DNA from: Pseudomonadota bacterium
GTDB taxonomy: Bacteria > Desulfobacterota > Desulfobulbia > Desulfobulbales > SURF-16
Reading direction: 5' to 3'
Length of the DNA stretch: 43,823 bases
NCBI GenBank assembly: GCA_018816555.1
Contig: JAHIVT010000040.1
Coordinates: forward strand, 1-43,823
The position numbers were made by a program, and so were the translations under genes. Shown piece by piece: positions 25,010 through 33,994 of the stretch (positions within the stretch are counted from its first letter, which is position 1; every line of letters begins with the position of its first letter). The notes beneath the pieces were generated by a model. That model did not search any database and had not been told where the DNA came from. It saw nothing but the letters and a program-made list of their open reading frames with translations.

Positions 25010-26416
25010 ATGAGCATAAAGAAATTCATATCTTTCTGGATGGGCGGCCTGGCCTTCTGTTTCATCATACTGGCCCTGTCGCTGATCGCCAGCACCACGA
25101 AACTGCAATCCATGAATGCCCGGGTTCTCAAGGATTCCCAGGCCATTGAAGTTGCCCATCAGATTGAAAACGCTATTCTCAGTGAACGCCGGGAGGATCT
25201 GCTCTGGCGTGCCACCGGGGACTCTGCTTTTCTGACGAGGAAAGCAAACTTTGTGGAAAAATTGACTCCCCTGGTCCGGGAACTGGCCGACTCTGAATCC
25301 ACATCAACGAAAAACGACAGCAGCTCTCATATCCGACAACTCTTTGAGCAGTACCGGACCGAGGCCCTGGCCGATCCGGTCCATCCCCTGGCAGAGGTAA
25401 GTCGCTCCGCCGACTTACTGCTGCGGACGGTTGAGGATTTCAGTGAACGGAATCATACCCAAATGACCCAAACCCTGGCACTGAGTAAACGCCTCGACAC
25501 CATGGTTGACCGCTGGTCAATAGGGCTGATTCTCGTTGTCCTCTGCTTCACTGCTCTCGGCTCCGTGCTGTTGCTCAAGCGCATTATCATCCCAACCTTT
25601 GCCCTGAGTCAGGCGGCTGAGCGCTTCGGCAAAGGGGAATACGCAGTACGGGCCAGGGTCTACAACAATGACGAGCTCGGCATGCTCAGCCGCGCCTTCA
25701 ATGAAATGACCGAGAATATCTCTCTGCTGCAACAGGAACGCCGCCATTTTATCGCCTCTCTGGCCCATGACATCAAAAATCCCATGGTTCTCATCGGTGG
25801 GACGGCCAGAAGATTGAAAAAGAAACAGGCCGTTGTCGAAGAAAAGATGCCCCTGCTTAATTGCATCATCGAACAGGCCGATGCGGTTGAAGAACTGATC
25901 GGCGAACTGGTCGACACCGTACACCTGGAAGACGGTAATGGAGCGCTCTCCATGGCAGAGGTGGATCTCCACGGCCTGCTCCAAACAATCCTCACCAAGC
26001 AGGCAACCATGGTCACCAGCCATCACCTGACCTATGAAGGGGAGCCCTGTCTGGTGTGGGGCGATGCCAGACGGCTGGAGCGGGTCATAAACAATCTTAT
26101 CTCCAACGCCGTCAAATACAGCGGACAGAGCAGCGCCATTGACATACGACTCCGAAGCGAGCGGGATAGGTGTGTTATCATTGTAAAGGATGCAGGGGTG
26201 GGCATCCCGCCGGAGAAAATCCCCAGCCTGTTTCAGCCTTTCAGAAGGCTCGCCCAGACCAAGGACATGGCCAAGGGCAGCGGCCTGGGTCTCTTTTCCG
26301 TAAAAAAAATCATCGACGGCCATGACGGCAAGATCACCATTGCCAGTAAACCGGGCCACGGCACTACGGTGACGATTGAAATGCCACTGCACCGGAACGG
26401 CTGCCCACTTGCCTGA
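25010..26416 (+). CDS. HAMP-domain sensor histidine kinase
   Basis: A 468-residue inner-membrane sensor kinase. It has TM1 at about residues 8-28, an extracytoplasmic helical sensor of about 140 residues, TM2 at about 169-190 and HAMP at about 190-243. HisKA follows with His253 in FIASLAHDIKNPM, and an ATPase domain with NNLISNAVKYS, DAGVGIP and GSGLGLFSVK. No strong ribosome binding site precedes the ATG. It likely pairs with the response regulator encoded just upstream. Confidence 0.93.
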   Translation: MSIKKFISFWMGGLAFCFIILALSLIASTTKLQSMNARVLKDSQAIEVAHQIENAILSERREDLLWRATGDSAFLTRKANFVEKLTPLVRELADSESTSTKNDSSSHIRQLFEQYRTEALADPVHPLAEVSRSADLLLRTVEDFSERNHTQMTQTLALSKRLDTMVDRWSIGLILVVLCFTALGSVLLLKRIIIPTFALSQAAERFGKGEYAVRARVYNNDELGMLSRAFNEMTENISLLQQERRHFIASLAHDIKNPMVLIGGTARRLKKKQAVVEEKMPLLNCIIEQADAVEELIGELVDTVHLEDGNGALSMAEVDLHGLLQTILTKQATMVTSHHLTYEGEPCLVWGDARRLERVINNLISNAVKYSGQSSAIDIRLRSERDRCVIIVKDAGVGIPPEKIPSLFQPFRRLAQTKDMAKGSGLGLFSVKKIIDGHDGKITIASKPGHGTTVTIEMPLHRNGCPLA

Positions 26417-26481
26417 AACACCTCGGCAGAAAACTACAAAACCGCTTGATGCTATTCATTTACCGCTGTTTTTTCAACCAC

Positions 26482-26709
26482 TTATTCATCTGAAAAAAAT
26501 TGTCGCCTGATGCCTGTGAAGACAAAATAGATGCCGATGGACATGACGAAAACACCGGTCATGATGTTGTCGGACTCATAATAAGCAAACGAACCAGTTC
26601 CGTTGGCCAGATCATACCCCGTTTTGCTCACTACAATTCCAATCGCTATTCTGCATAAAGTGAAGACCCAGGCAACTGCCTGGTCTATTTTCGACTTGTT
26701 CTTCGCCAC
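26482..26709 (-). CDS. Small two-helix membrane protein
   Basis: A 75-residue protein with a short basic N-terminus (MAKNKSK) and two predicted membrane helices (VAWVFTLCRIAIGIVVS and MTGVFVMSIGIYFVFTG). No family is recognised. It is convergent with the histidine kinase gene. The composition suggests a real gene rather than a shadow, since nothing else occupies the locus. Confidence 0.55.
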   Translation of the reverse strand: MAKNKSKIDQAVAWVFTLCRIAIGIVVSKTGYDLANGTGSFAYYESDNIMTGVFVMSIGIYFVFTGIRRQFFSDE

Positions 26710-26974
26710 AATTAATTATTCAGCCTTCTTCCATTGGAGGAATAATCGAATCAGCGCCGGCCAACTTTGCTCAAAAAGTGCAAGGATTGAAAACGTTCTC
26801 ATCTCCCTCGCGTCCTATCCATTCATTTTTTTTTGGAAATCAAAACTATTACGGGAACCATCCGGATATTTTTTACGTCATTACTATATCAATATACTTC
26901 TTTAGCAAGGAAGAAACGATAAAACAATAACCGTATCGCCCACCTTCCTGCACACAAACTGGGAGACCAACAAT

Positions 26975-27193
26975 ATGGCTCATTTCTCCGAAAACAACGA
27001 GTCACGATGCCCGTTCTGGACAGAGTGCAATTCGCAATGCATGAGAAGGCTGGGCGGAGTTTATATCCCCTTTCCATATTATGTAGAGCTGTTTTGTAAG
27101 TCGGGACAATTTACCAATTGCAGCCATTATTTATTGGGAAGCCTCTTGACCAGGGAAAGGGCTGATTCATTCAGGGATGTTCACAGTTTATGA
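26975..27193 (+). CDS. Small Cys-rich protein
   Basis: A 72-residue soluble protein with Cys pattern C-x5-C-x3-C in its first third and C-x6-C near position 41-48 (FCKSGQFTNCSHYL). GGGAG about nine bases upstream is a plausible ribosome binding site. The spacing suggests metal or iron-sulfur binding; no family is named here. It is distinct from the CPAC/HSCGTT family at 3676 and 22253. A hairpin at 27201-27226 follows its stop. Confidence 0.6.
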   Translation: MAHFSENNESRCPFWTECNSQCMRRLGGVYIPFPYYVELFCKSGQFTNCSHYLLGSLLTRERADSFRDVHSL

Positions 27194-27200
27194 TCATTTT

Positions 27201-27226
27201 CGTGCCGCAGATTCTTCTGCGGCACG
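27201..27226. terminator. Hairpin after small Cys-rich gene
   Basis: A perfect 11-bp inverted repeat (CGTGCCGCAGA, 4-nt loop TTCT, TCTGCGGCACG) ten bases past the stop at 27193. It lacks a T-run, so it may be an mRNA-stabilising or Rho-assisted structure rather than an intrinsic terminator. The rest of the 27227-27446 spacer shows nothing I can name. Confidence 0.5.
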
Positions 27227-27446
27227 CCATTATATCGGTACCGCCGACGGGTGAGAGACACAATCACCCCTCATGAGCGACCCCACCAAATCTGCCGTAA
27301 AACTCATTGAACCAGGCCGGGCTTTTCTTCATCCCGGCACATCCACGTCTGACAACTCCCTTTTTCTCCAGCCTGCCCTGTCCGAACTTTCCTGCATATA
27401 GAACATAGGATCAATCGGCAACAGTTCGGCAACCGAAATGTACAAC

Positions 27447-27482
27447 AAAAAAAGCCCCTAACTCATATTGAGCTAAGGGCTT
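27447..27482 (-). terminator. Rho-independent terminator of tRNA-Arg
   Basis: On the minus strand, AAGCCCTTAGCTC pairs with GAGTTAGGGGCTT around the loop AATAT, followed by a run of T. It lies just beyond the 3' end of the tRNA gene. Confidence 0.9.
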
Positions 27483-27490
27483 GAATTTAC

Positions 27491-27567
27491 TGGCGCACCC
27501 GGCACGATTCGAACGTGCGACCTACGGATTCGTAGTCCGGCACTCTATCCAGCTGAGCTACGGGTGC
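27491..27567 (-). tRNA. tRNA-Arg (anticodon ACG)
   Basis: Reading the minus strand from 27567, the cloverleaf is complete: acceptor GCACCCG/CGGGTGC with a G discriminator and an encoded CCA, a D arm with GCTCAGCTGGATAGAG, an anticodon loop CTACGAA giving anticodon ACG, and a T loop GTTCGAATC. Total length with CCA is 77 nt. No integrase or att-like duplication is seen beside it. Confidence 0.97.
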
Positions 27568-27586
27568 TTTGTTTGAAGAAGTGATT

Positions 27587-27615
27587 TTTATACCTTATCT
27601 GGACCAATTCATCAA
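27587..27615 (-). promoter_or_regulatory. Sigma-70-type promoter of tRNA-Arg
   Basis: On the minus strand TTGATG (27610-27615) and TATAAA (27587-27592) are separated by exactly 17 bp. They are placed about 20 bp upstream of the mature tRNA 5' end. Confidence 0.65.
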
Positions 27616-27782
27616 TACAATTTTTTGACTGTCTCGCAAAACCCCCGCGACAGCCGTACAGTGCATGATAACTTCATGATTTGTCGTCACGAAAATTCGG
27701 CGATGAGACTTTACGAAACCATCAATTTTTCAGGAAAAGGAGAAGACTTTCCCTGGGCGCATGGCTGCCCTCTGGGCCCGGC

Positions 27783-30050
27783 CTACCACACGGAACGCAG
27801 TCCCTGTTTTTTCCTGACCTGATCGATACGTCTTTCCAGATCAACCCGCCAGTCGGCATGAATTCGCGCCCCGGACGGACCGATCAGTTCCGGCAGTCCA
27901 TAGACCAGGCGGTCGGCGGCGCGGCTTGCCTCGATGACCGCCTCAATGGAGCGTGCTCCAAATTTGTATTGGGCAATGAGCAGGCGCAACAGCAAACCCG
28001 AGGTTTTTCTTGCCGCCTTTTTCCAGTGTGTATCCATCTGGTGGGCGATGATAAAGGCCCTTTTCAACAGGATCCGGCGCAACTCCTCCAGCTCAGCAGG
28101 GGATGCCGAATCGCGCAGCAGCTCCTCACCGATTTCTATGCCGTCAATATCGAGCACAACCCGCAGGCGGCTCATGAAGTCGGGAATCTTCAGGGTTTTG
28201 GTCATCTGCAGCTCCTGGGGTGTGACTTTGCTCAGCATCTCCTCCATGGCCAGCCAGCTTGTCTTGACCCCTCCGGCAAAGACAAAGATAGAGCGGCCGA
28301 TATAATAGGGAATGCCATGTACATAGGTCACCCCATCCTGCATGGAAGGAAGAAAGTAGCGCAGATAGCCGAATTCATGTCCACCGTAACGGCAGTCAAA
28401 CTCATCCCAGAAGGTGATCGGCACCTTGCCCTTGGCAACCGAGGCGCGAACCAGATCAATGGCCGAATTGATCTCATCCGGCTCGGCAAACTGGGTCAGA
28501 TTGAACTCAAAGAAATCAAAGGGATCCCGGTCGAATTTCCTGCCGATCACCTTGGCCACCTCTTTCACGGCAAAGGATTTGCCGGAGCCCGGGGGCCCGA
28601 AAACGCCGATACAGAGGGGACGCTGAAAGCTCTCTTTGCTGACATAGGAGTCCATGACCGACTGCAGGGTGAGCACCGGGCCGATTTCCGCCGGATCGGT
28701 GGTGCGCAGATGGCCGACATTGAACATGCGCAGATTCTCAAAACCGCTTTTCCGACTGACCTCTTCCTTCAGATAATGCAGCACCTCCAGAATAATATCC
28801 ATGTAACCGGGGGGCACCGCACCCGCCCGCATGGCCATATGATGGGAAGAATTACAGCCGGATTGGGAAAAGAAGGAACGCAGGCCGGCCATTTTTCCCT
28901 TGTTCCACTCCTGGGCGGAAACAAGTTCCAGACTCTTGTCAAATTCTGCGGAAAAACCGGGAAGTTCGACAAAACAGGGGTCATTGTAATCAAGAAAGGA
29001 GCAGGGGGCGCCATTGGGAAAGGTTGAGGTAAAATCAAGATTCGGCAACTCCAGCGACTCATTGAAATAGTAGCCGTGATCATAGAGCAGCTGCCAGTTC
29101 AACAGGGTCCTTTTGGAAAAGTCGCAGAAAAAACTGCGGCCCGCGACCACCTCTCCCATGCGGATAAAATCCATGGCCAGCATGGAGGTGACCAGGGTAT
29201 CATATGCCGGAACCGACCCCTTCTGCCGAGGGGAACTCTTTTCCGGCAGACTCCCTTCCCTGTGGCGGAAAAAAACGTTTTTCGGACTGACATACAGCAG
29301 GCCGTGGGGAAACATCTCGATCATGACATGGCAGCGGAAGCGACCGCGCTGGGCATCCCAGATACCAACCTCCGGTGAACGCAAGGCCCGCAGGGACATG
29401 GCCACAATCGATTCCCACACCACGGAACTGTCCATCTCCATACGGGTGGTTTCCAGATCGGACAGCCGGCCAAAAAGCACAAAATTCTCGCCGAACTGTT
29501 CCGCCCATTCCAGCCAGTGGGCCACGCTGATGCCCATGGCAATGACCCAGGCAGCAGGATTCAGCCCCTTCAGCTCCGCGGCGATCTGGGGAGGCCGCCC
29601 CCCGTCATCAACAATCATAATGCCATCATGGCCGCTCAATTTTTCGCGATTCTCGTCGGTTATGGTCAGTGCCTTCTCATCGGAACCACGCCCGGCAAAG
29701 GGCAGGATCTGATGCACCATGAACCAGCCGTGGTCCTTATCGATTTCCGGTCGCTGTCTTTTTCTGAAAACCTGGAAAATATCCTTCTGATCGCCATAGG
29801 TGATGGTGGTGATCTGCGGGCTCAGATTGCCGCTGGTCAGATAGGAGGCCAGCCAGGTCAGGCACTGTTCCAGCCGCCCGTTTTCCACGGCAACCTTGCC
29901 GGCCAGCAGTTCGACAAAATCGCCTGGATTATACCCGTATGCCGGCAGGCTGCCCTCTTCAATCAGGCTCACCTCCTTGATCGGCAGATTACGGATCTTA
30001 ACGTTTGAACCAAGAAAAAGTATTTTTTGATTTTTTTCATCTGTTTCCAT
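27783..30050 (-). CDS. Large AAA+ ATPase with uncharacterised N-terminal region
   Basis: A 755-residue, probably cytoplasmic protein. The AAA+ module sits at about residues 475-640, with Walker A GPPGSGKS (485-492) and Walker B ITFWDEFD (about 545-552). The C-terminal part is a helical lid with RSIEAVIEASRAADRL. The first 470 residues match no domain I can name; they include a Trp-rich VAHWLEWAEQFGENFVLFGR segment. ATG 30050 has GGGAG about eight bases upstream; the frame remains open to 30143, but that would translate through a Fur-type palindrome. An iron-regulated role is inferred; substrate and partners are unknown. Confidence 0.85.
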   Translation of the reverse strand: METDEKNQKILFLGSNVKIRNLPIKEVSLIEEGSLPAYGYNPGDFVELLAGKVAVENGRLEQCLTWLASYLTSGNLSPQITTITYGDQKDIFQVFRKRQRPEIDKDHGWFMVHQILPFAGRGSDEKALTITDENREKLSGHDGIMIVDDGGRPPQIAAELKGLNPAAWVIAMGISVAHWLEWAEQFGENFVLFGRLSDLETTRMEMDSSVVWESIVAMSLRALRSPEVGIWDAQRGRFRCHVMIEMFPHGLLYVSPKNVFFRHREGSLPEKSSPRQKGSVPAYDTLVTSMLAMDFIRMGEVVAGRSFFCDFSKRTLLNWQLLYDHGYYFNESLELPNLDFTSTFPNGAPCSFLDYNDPCFVELPGFSAEFDKSLELVSAQEWNKGKMAGLRSFFSQSGCNSSHHMAMRAGAVPPGYMDIILEVLHYLKEEVSRKSGFENLRMFNVGHLRTTDPAEIGPVLTLQSVMDSYVSKESFQRPLCIGVFGPPGSGKSFAVKEVAKVIGRKFDRDPFDFFEFNLTQFAEPDEINSAIDLVRASVAKGKVPITFWDEFDCRYGGHEFGYLRYFLPSMQDGVTYVHGIPYYIGRSIFVFAGGVKTSWLAMEEMLSKVTPQELQMTKTLKIPDFMSRLRVVLDIDGIEIGEELLRDSASPAELEELRRILLKRAFIIAHQMDTHWKKAARKTSGLLLRLLIAQYKFGARSIEAVIEASRAADRLVYGLPELIGPSGARIHADWRVDLERRIDQVRKKQGLRSVW

Positions 30051-30102
30051 TTTAAGCGCTCCCTTTAGTGCATCGAGTGTGGTCGAACCGGGAAAATATA
30101 AT

Positions 30103-30133
30103 TTATGATAATAATTATCAATTATTATCATAA
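30103..30133. promoter_or_regulatory. Predicted Fur operator
   Basis: A perfect 31-bp palindrome with 14-bp arms (TTATGATAATAATT and AATTATTATCATAA) around ATC. It contains TGATAATAATTATCA at 30106-30120, an exact match to the 7-1-7 Fur consensus TGATAATnATTATCA. It lies about 55-85 bp upstream of the AAA+ ATPase start and faces the divergent Smr gene. Confidence 0.75.
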
Positions 30134-30301
30134 TAGTTTTCATTTTATTCGAAGCATGGACTCAAGCGGTCGGTAAATTCGCTCTTTTGTCTCCCCCCCC
30201 TTTTCATTGACTTCCTAACGTTGTATTGTTTACCTTCCGGGGAAAAAATAGATTACCCGGCTAAAGTCGGATACAACCACAAAACCATATATTACTCCAC
30301 C

Positions 30302-30583
30302 ATGGATGAAACAGAAGCGATTGACATGCCGATTGACGGCATTCTTGATTTACACACCTTCAATCCCCGCGATGTGAAGAGTCTGGTGCCGGAGTATATC
30401 CGGGTCTGCCGGGAACGCAACATCCTGCAGGTCCGCATCATTCACGGCAAAGGCACAGGGACGCTGCTGCGCACCGTGCACGCTATTCTGGAACGGATGC
30501 CGGAGGTTGTCTCCTTCCGCCTGGCCCATGAGGACAGAAGCGGCTGGGGTGCAACTCTGGTCGACCTGGCCGCTCAACATTAA
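30302..30583 (+). CDS. Smr/MutS2-domain protein
   Basis: A 93-residue single Smr domain: ILDLHTF motif (the LDLHG-type signature), then the HGKGTGTLL nucleic-acid-binding loop, ending with GWGATLVDL. Stand-alone Smr proteins are linked to endonuclease or nicking activity on nucleic acids. ATG 30302 is preferred over the TTG at 30221. No strong ribosome binding site precedes it. It is divergent from the AAA+ gene, with the Fur-type palindrome between them. Confidence 0.85.
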   Translation: MDETEAIDMPIDGILDLHTFNPRDVKSLVPEYIRVCRERNILQVRIIHGKGTGTLLRTVHAILERMPEVVSFRLAHEDRSGWGATLVDLAAQH

Positions 30584-30793
30584 TCACATATGCCCTGAAA
30601 AATATGTACATTATATGCTCCAACTGCCATAAAGGGCAAGCAGTTAACTTCTTTTCCCCGCGGAAGATAATTTACCTTCCTATGGTTTTTTTTATAATAA
30701 TTTTTATAGTTACTCCTAACAGATCATGACGGGGAAGCAATACCGCCAATTTTGCGGTCCCCGCTGAGTGAGCAAATGAAAAGGAGACAATGT

Positions 30794-31306
30794 ATGCAAA
30801 ATTTACGGATAATTTTCATGAAACCGACAACTTTCATGCTGGTCCTGCTCCTTGCCGCAATGGGTGCGATCATGACGGCCTGCAGCACCGGTTCATACGG
30901 CCGCCTGGATTTCAAGCTCGCGGTCAATGACATCTTCGAGTCGGGACAGGTACTGGACAATTACAACTACTATTACATCGGCCCGGATGCGGAACCGGTG
31001 GCCATCATGGCCATAGACAAAAAGTACCAGCTCACGCCAAGCCTGTGGAAAGAGATCAATCTCACCTCCGAACAGCTCAAGGCCTGGATGAGCCGTATTG
31101 ACAATCGCTACCGATTCAACAACAGGTACGATGGGGCGTTCATCCTTGACCAGGACGGCAATCAGGTCGGCATGTGGTATTCCCACCTTGACTGGACCAC
31201 AATCCAGCGTGGTGACGGCAATCAGCTGACAATTTATACCCCTGATACCACCAAAAATATGGATCATGGCGGCAGTGGCGTTATCTTGGGCTCAGGTGGC
31301 AATTAA
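30794..31306 (+). CDS. Lipoprotein of unknown function
   Basis: A 170-residue lipoprotein with signal peptide (TTFMLVLLLAAMGAIM) and lipobox MTAC. The mature part contains a Tyr-rich NYNYYYIG segment and a C-terminal Gly-rich tail. AAGGAG eight bases upstream fixes ATG 30794. Twelve bases separate it from the EamA gene, so they probably share a transcript. No named domain is recognised. Confidence 0.75.
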   Translation: MQNLRIIFMKPTTFMLVLLLAAMGAIMTACSTGSYGRLDFKLAVNDIFESGQVLDNYNYYYIGPDAEPVAIMAIDKKYQLTPSLWKEINLTSEQLKAWMSRIDNRYRFNNRYDGAFILDQDGNQVGMWYSHLDWTTIQRGDGNQLTIYTPDTTKNMDHGGSGVILGSGGN

Positions 31307-31318
31307 TCACGGGAAAAA

Positions 31319-31729
31319 ATGGACAACTGGCTGCTGTCGGCATTACTGGCTATGATCATTTACGGCTTTTGGGGCTTCTTCCCCAAAATTGCCGTAAGCT
31401 ATATTTCACCCCAGAGCGCTTTGGTCTATGAGGTAGCCGGCGCTATCCTGGTTGGACTGATCACCCTCTTTTTAATTAAATTCAACCTGCAGCACCACCC
31501 CAGGGGTATTCTGTTTGCCGTGCTCACCGGTATTGCCGGCATGACCGGCACCCTGTTCTTCTTCGCTGCGGCCCAAAAAGGAAAAATCTCCATCGTTGTG
31601 GGTCTGACCGCCCTCTACCCACTTATCACCGTTATGCTGGCCGTTATCTTTCTGCGGGAGCCTATTACCCTCAAACAGGTCATTGGTCTGATTCTGGCCT
31701 GCGGCGCCATTCTGCTGCTGTCCACCTGA
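31319..31729 (+). CDS. EamA-type single-domain transporter
   Basis: A 136-residue inner-membrane protein with four to five helices and one EamA (DMT superfamily) domain, including LTALYPLITVMLAVIFLREP, the characteristic C-terminal helix pair. Single-domain members usually work as dimers. Twelve bases after the lipoprotein stop suggests an operon. The substrate is unknown. Confidence 0.88.
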   Translation: MDNWLLSALLAMIIYGFWGFFPKIAVSYISPQSALVYEVAGAILVGLITLFLIKFNLQHHPRGILFAVLTGIAGMTGTLFFFAAAQKGKISIVVGLTALYPLITVMLAVIFLREPITLKQVIGLILACGAILLLST

Positions 31730-31792
31730 ACGGGACTGCGCCGGGATGAGGCAGATTACGCGTTTTTCCGGAAATAAAAATTTGCACATTTA

Positions 31793-31821
31793 TTGACATC
31801 CAGGCAGTATTATTGAATAAT
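31793..31821 (+). promoter_or_regulatory. Sigma-70-type rbr promoter with overlapping PerR-like palindrome
   Basis: TTGACA (31793-31798), exactly 17 bp, then AATAAT (31816-31821). The -10 region is embedded in the palindrome ATTATT-G-AATAAT (31809-31821), which resembles the 7-1-7 Fur/PerR-type operators known to control rubrerythrin genes in sulfate reducers. A repressor bound here would block the promoter. Confidence 0.6.
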
Positions 31822-31921
31822 CTTAACGAAAAAACCTTGTATATCCGCACCATTGCCAGGTAAATATGACCAGCTTACCGATCAATTCAACTCTATCCAT
31901 AAATGACTGGAGGAACAAAAG

Positions 31922-32443
31922 ATGAGCAAAACCGAAGAAAACCTGCAGGCAGCATTTGCCGGAGAATCCCAGGCCCGTAACAAATATGACTATTTTGCCA
32001 AGGTTGCCAGGAAAGAGGGATATCACTACATTGCCGCCATTTTTGAAGAGACCGCCATAAACGAGATGCAGCACGCCAAGGACCAGTTCAAGCTGCTGCA
32101 CGGCATTGGCAACACAATCGCCAACCTCAAGGAGGCGGTAAAAGGCGAAAATTACGAAACCACCGACATGTATCCCACCTTTGCCGAGCAGGCTGAGGCA
32201 GAGGGGAACATGGAGGCTGCCTTCCTGTTCCGGCAGATTGCCAGGGTTGAGGCACACCATCGGGACCGTTATCAGCAATTGCTGGAAATGGTGGAGAATG
32301 GCACGGTTTACAAAAGAGACGAGCCCATCAAATGGAAATGCAGCAAGTGCGGCAACATCCATGAAGGGACCGAACCCCCTGAAAAATGTCCGGTCTGCAA
32401 GCATGGCAGGGAGTATTTCGGCCCTGCCAATCTGATTGACTAA
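31922..32443 (+). CDS. rbr: Rubrerythrin
   Basis: A 173-residue two-domain peroxide-reducing enzyme. The N-terminal ferritin-like diiron domain shows the ligand motifs [18 protein letters not shown] and ARVEAHHRD. The C-terminal rubredoxin-type domain shows CSKCG and CPVCKHG. A strong ribosome binding site (GGAGG) precedes the ATG. It heads a probable operon with the DsrE-like gene and a 60-residue ORF. It detoxifies H2O2 in anaerobes using electrons delivered through rubredoxin or similar carriers. Confidence 0.96.
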   Translation: MSKTEENLQAAFAGESQARNKYDYFAKVARKEGYHYIAAIFEETAINEMQHAKDQFKLLHGIGNTIANLKEAVKGENYETTDMYPTFAEQAEAEGNMEAAFLFRQIARVEAHHRDRYQQLLEMVENGTVYKRDEPIKWKCSKCGNIHEGTEPPEKCPVCKHGREYFGPANLID

Positions 32444-32463
32444 GGTCCGGGGAGGATAATACT

Positions 32464-32823
32464 TTGACAACTCCAGGCGAAAAAATCGTGCTCTTTGCCT
32501 TCCGCGGTGATCCCCTCTGTTTTATCCACGTGCTGCTCAACGCCCTCGATCTGCAGGAGCGGGGTCTGGAGGGCAGCATTGTCATTGAAGGGGAAGCGGT
32601 GAAACTGATACCCGTCATGAGCCAGGAAGACCATTTCCTGGCCCCGCTCTACCAGCAGGCCAAGGCGAAAGGCCTCATTGTCGCCGTATGCAAGGCCTGC
32701 TCTGCCAAGTTGAAGGTCACGGAGGCGGTGGAACAGGAAGGTCTGCCCCTGGTGGGCCACATATCCGGTCATCCGTCAATGGGTAAATTCATTGAGCAAG
32801 GGTACCGAATTATTACCTTTTAA
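32464..32823 (+). CDS. DsrE-like small cytoplasmic protein
   Basis: A 119-residue protein with a DsrE/DsrF-like alpha/beta layout and cysteines at VCKACSAK, the loop where this family often carries its reactive Cys. It starts with TTG, preceded by GGGGAGG. It follows rubrerythrin by 20 bp and probably shares its transcript. A sulfur-relay or thiol redox role is inferred, not shown. Confidence 0.75.
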   Translation: MTTPGEKIVLFAFRGDPLCFIHVLLNALDLQERGLEGSIVIEGEAVKLIPVMSQEDHFLAPLYQQAKAKGLIVAVCKACSAKLKVTEAVEQEGLPLVGHISGHPSMGKFIEQGYRIITF

Positions 32824-32847
32824 AACATTCACTTCCGGAGAAAAAAT

Positions 32848-33030
32848 ATGCAGCAAGTCGGCCCCCGCAAGGAAAAACCTGATCCAGAGAGAATGGCCAT
32901 ACTGCGCGCACTGCCAGTTGAGGTCAAACAGCAGATAACCGGTGAAGAGGCCCAGGCCTTCCTCTACAAGGAAGCACTGCCCGACTCTCTGCTGGAAAAG
33001 CTGAAGGGCTATATGGTTGAGGATGATTAA
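32848..33030 (+). CDS. Small hypothetical protein in rbr operon
   Basis: A 60-residue charged, helical protein with no cysteines. GGAG precedes the ATG at good spacing. It is 24 bp downstream of the DsrE-like gene. No family is recognised. Confidence 0.65.
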   Translation: MQQVGPRKEKPDPERMAILRALPVEVKQQITGEEAQAFLYKEALPDSLLEKLKGYMVEDD

Positions 33031-33058
33031 GAGCTAGCCAGGCAATACTGCCCCTGGC

Positions 33059-33934
33059 TCAGCTGGTTAGCATGCGGTAAATCTCAGGCACGCGCAGGGG
33101 CAGCTTTCTGACATCATTGATAAAGGTATAATTGATCTCCCCGAGCATATGGCCCATGTAATCCTGGGCCTCCCAGTCGATGGTGATGCAAAAGGGATGA
33201 ATTCCCGCGTTCTTGGCCTCGATCAGGGCATGTCGGGTGTCTTCAATGGCATATTCCCCCTTGTAATCATCATAGTCCTCCGGTTTGCCGTCGGTCAGAA
33301 TGATCAACAGCCGCACTTTGGCGTCCACCTTGGACAGCACCCCGGTGAAATGCCGGATAGGAGGGCCCATGCGGGTATAATCCACCGGGGCAATGGCGGC
33401 AATGCGCCCCCTGATCTCATCCGTGTAGGGCTCAGCAAATTCCTTGATGTGATAAATCTCGCTGCGGGTGCGGCGCATGCCGGAAAAACCATAAATGGCA
33501 TACCGGTCCCCGAGAGAGTCCAGGGCCTCGCTGAGCAGCACCAGGGATTCCTTCAGGGCGGTCCCCACCCACCCTTCCGTGGAAGAAGACATGTCCACCA
33601 GAAAGAGGGCGGCAATATCCCGCTGGTCACGCTGCAGCCGGACATAAAGACGCTCCGAAGGCACCTGCCCGGCCCTGATATCCGCATAGGCCTCGGTCAG
33701 GGCATCAAGATCCACATCTTCCCCGTCCCGCTGCCGACCGACAAAAAGATGTTGCGTGCGCAGCATCTCAAACTGCCGCTTCAGCTGTATGATCTGTCCC
33801 CGGTATTTTTCCAGGGTGTTGCGGACAAAAGTTCCCTTGACAGCATGCAGCCGCTTGAGGTTCAACCGGCACCAGTTTTTGCGAAACCCCTGCCGGCGGA
33901 AATCCCATTCATCATAAAGCAGGCCACCCTGCAA
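33059..33934 (-). CDS. norD: NorD C-terminal VWA-domain part, separate ORF
   Basis: A 291-residue protein equal to the C-terminal half of NorD/CbbO-type activators: conserved YDEWDFRRQGFRKNWC entry, then a von Willebrand A domain with MIDAS motif VDMSSST and TDGKPEDYDD. It starts with TTG 33934, behind a purine-rich AGGAGGAAGGAG tract. The frame is identical to the upstream N-terminal ORF and is separated from it by TAG 33995-33997 plus 20 sense codons. It may therefore be translated separately, by reinitiation, or by readthrough. Confidence 0.88.
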   Translation of the reverse strand: MQGGLLYDEWDFRRQGFRKNWCRLNLKRLHAVKGTFVRNTLEKYRGQIIQLKRQFEMLRTQHLFVGRQRDGEDVDLDALTEAYADIRAGQVPSERLYVRLQRDQRDIAALFLVDMSSSTEGWVGTALKESLVLLSEALDSLGDRYAIYGFSGMRRTRSEIYHIKEFAEPYTDEIRGRIAAIAPVDYTRMGPPIRHFTGVLSKVDAKVRLLIILTDGKPEDYDDYKGEYAIEDTRHALIEAKNAGIHPFCITIDWEAQDYMGHMLGEINYTFINDVRKLPLRVPEIYRMLTS

Positions 33935-33994
33935 CCCCTCTCCTTCCTCCTGCTGCGGGCCTTTTACCGGACTTTTACTTTGCCCTCCCGCTCG

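Noticed and set aside
27491-27567. tRNA-Arg as integration site of a genomic island
   Set aside because: No integrase or direct repeat of the tRNA 3' end was seen nearby.
27681-29027. 448-codon plus-strand open frame
   Set aside because: It is antisense to the AAA+ ATPase, which carries Walker A and B motifs.
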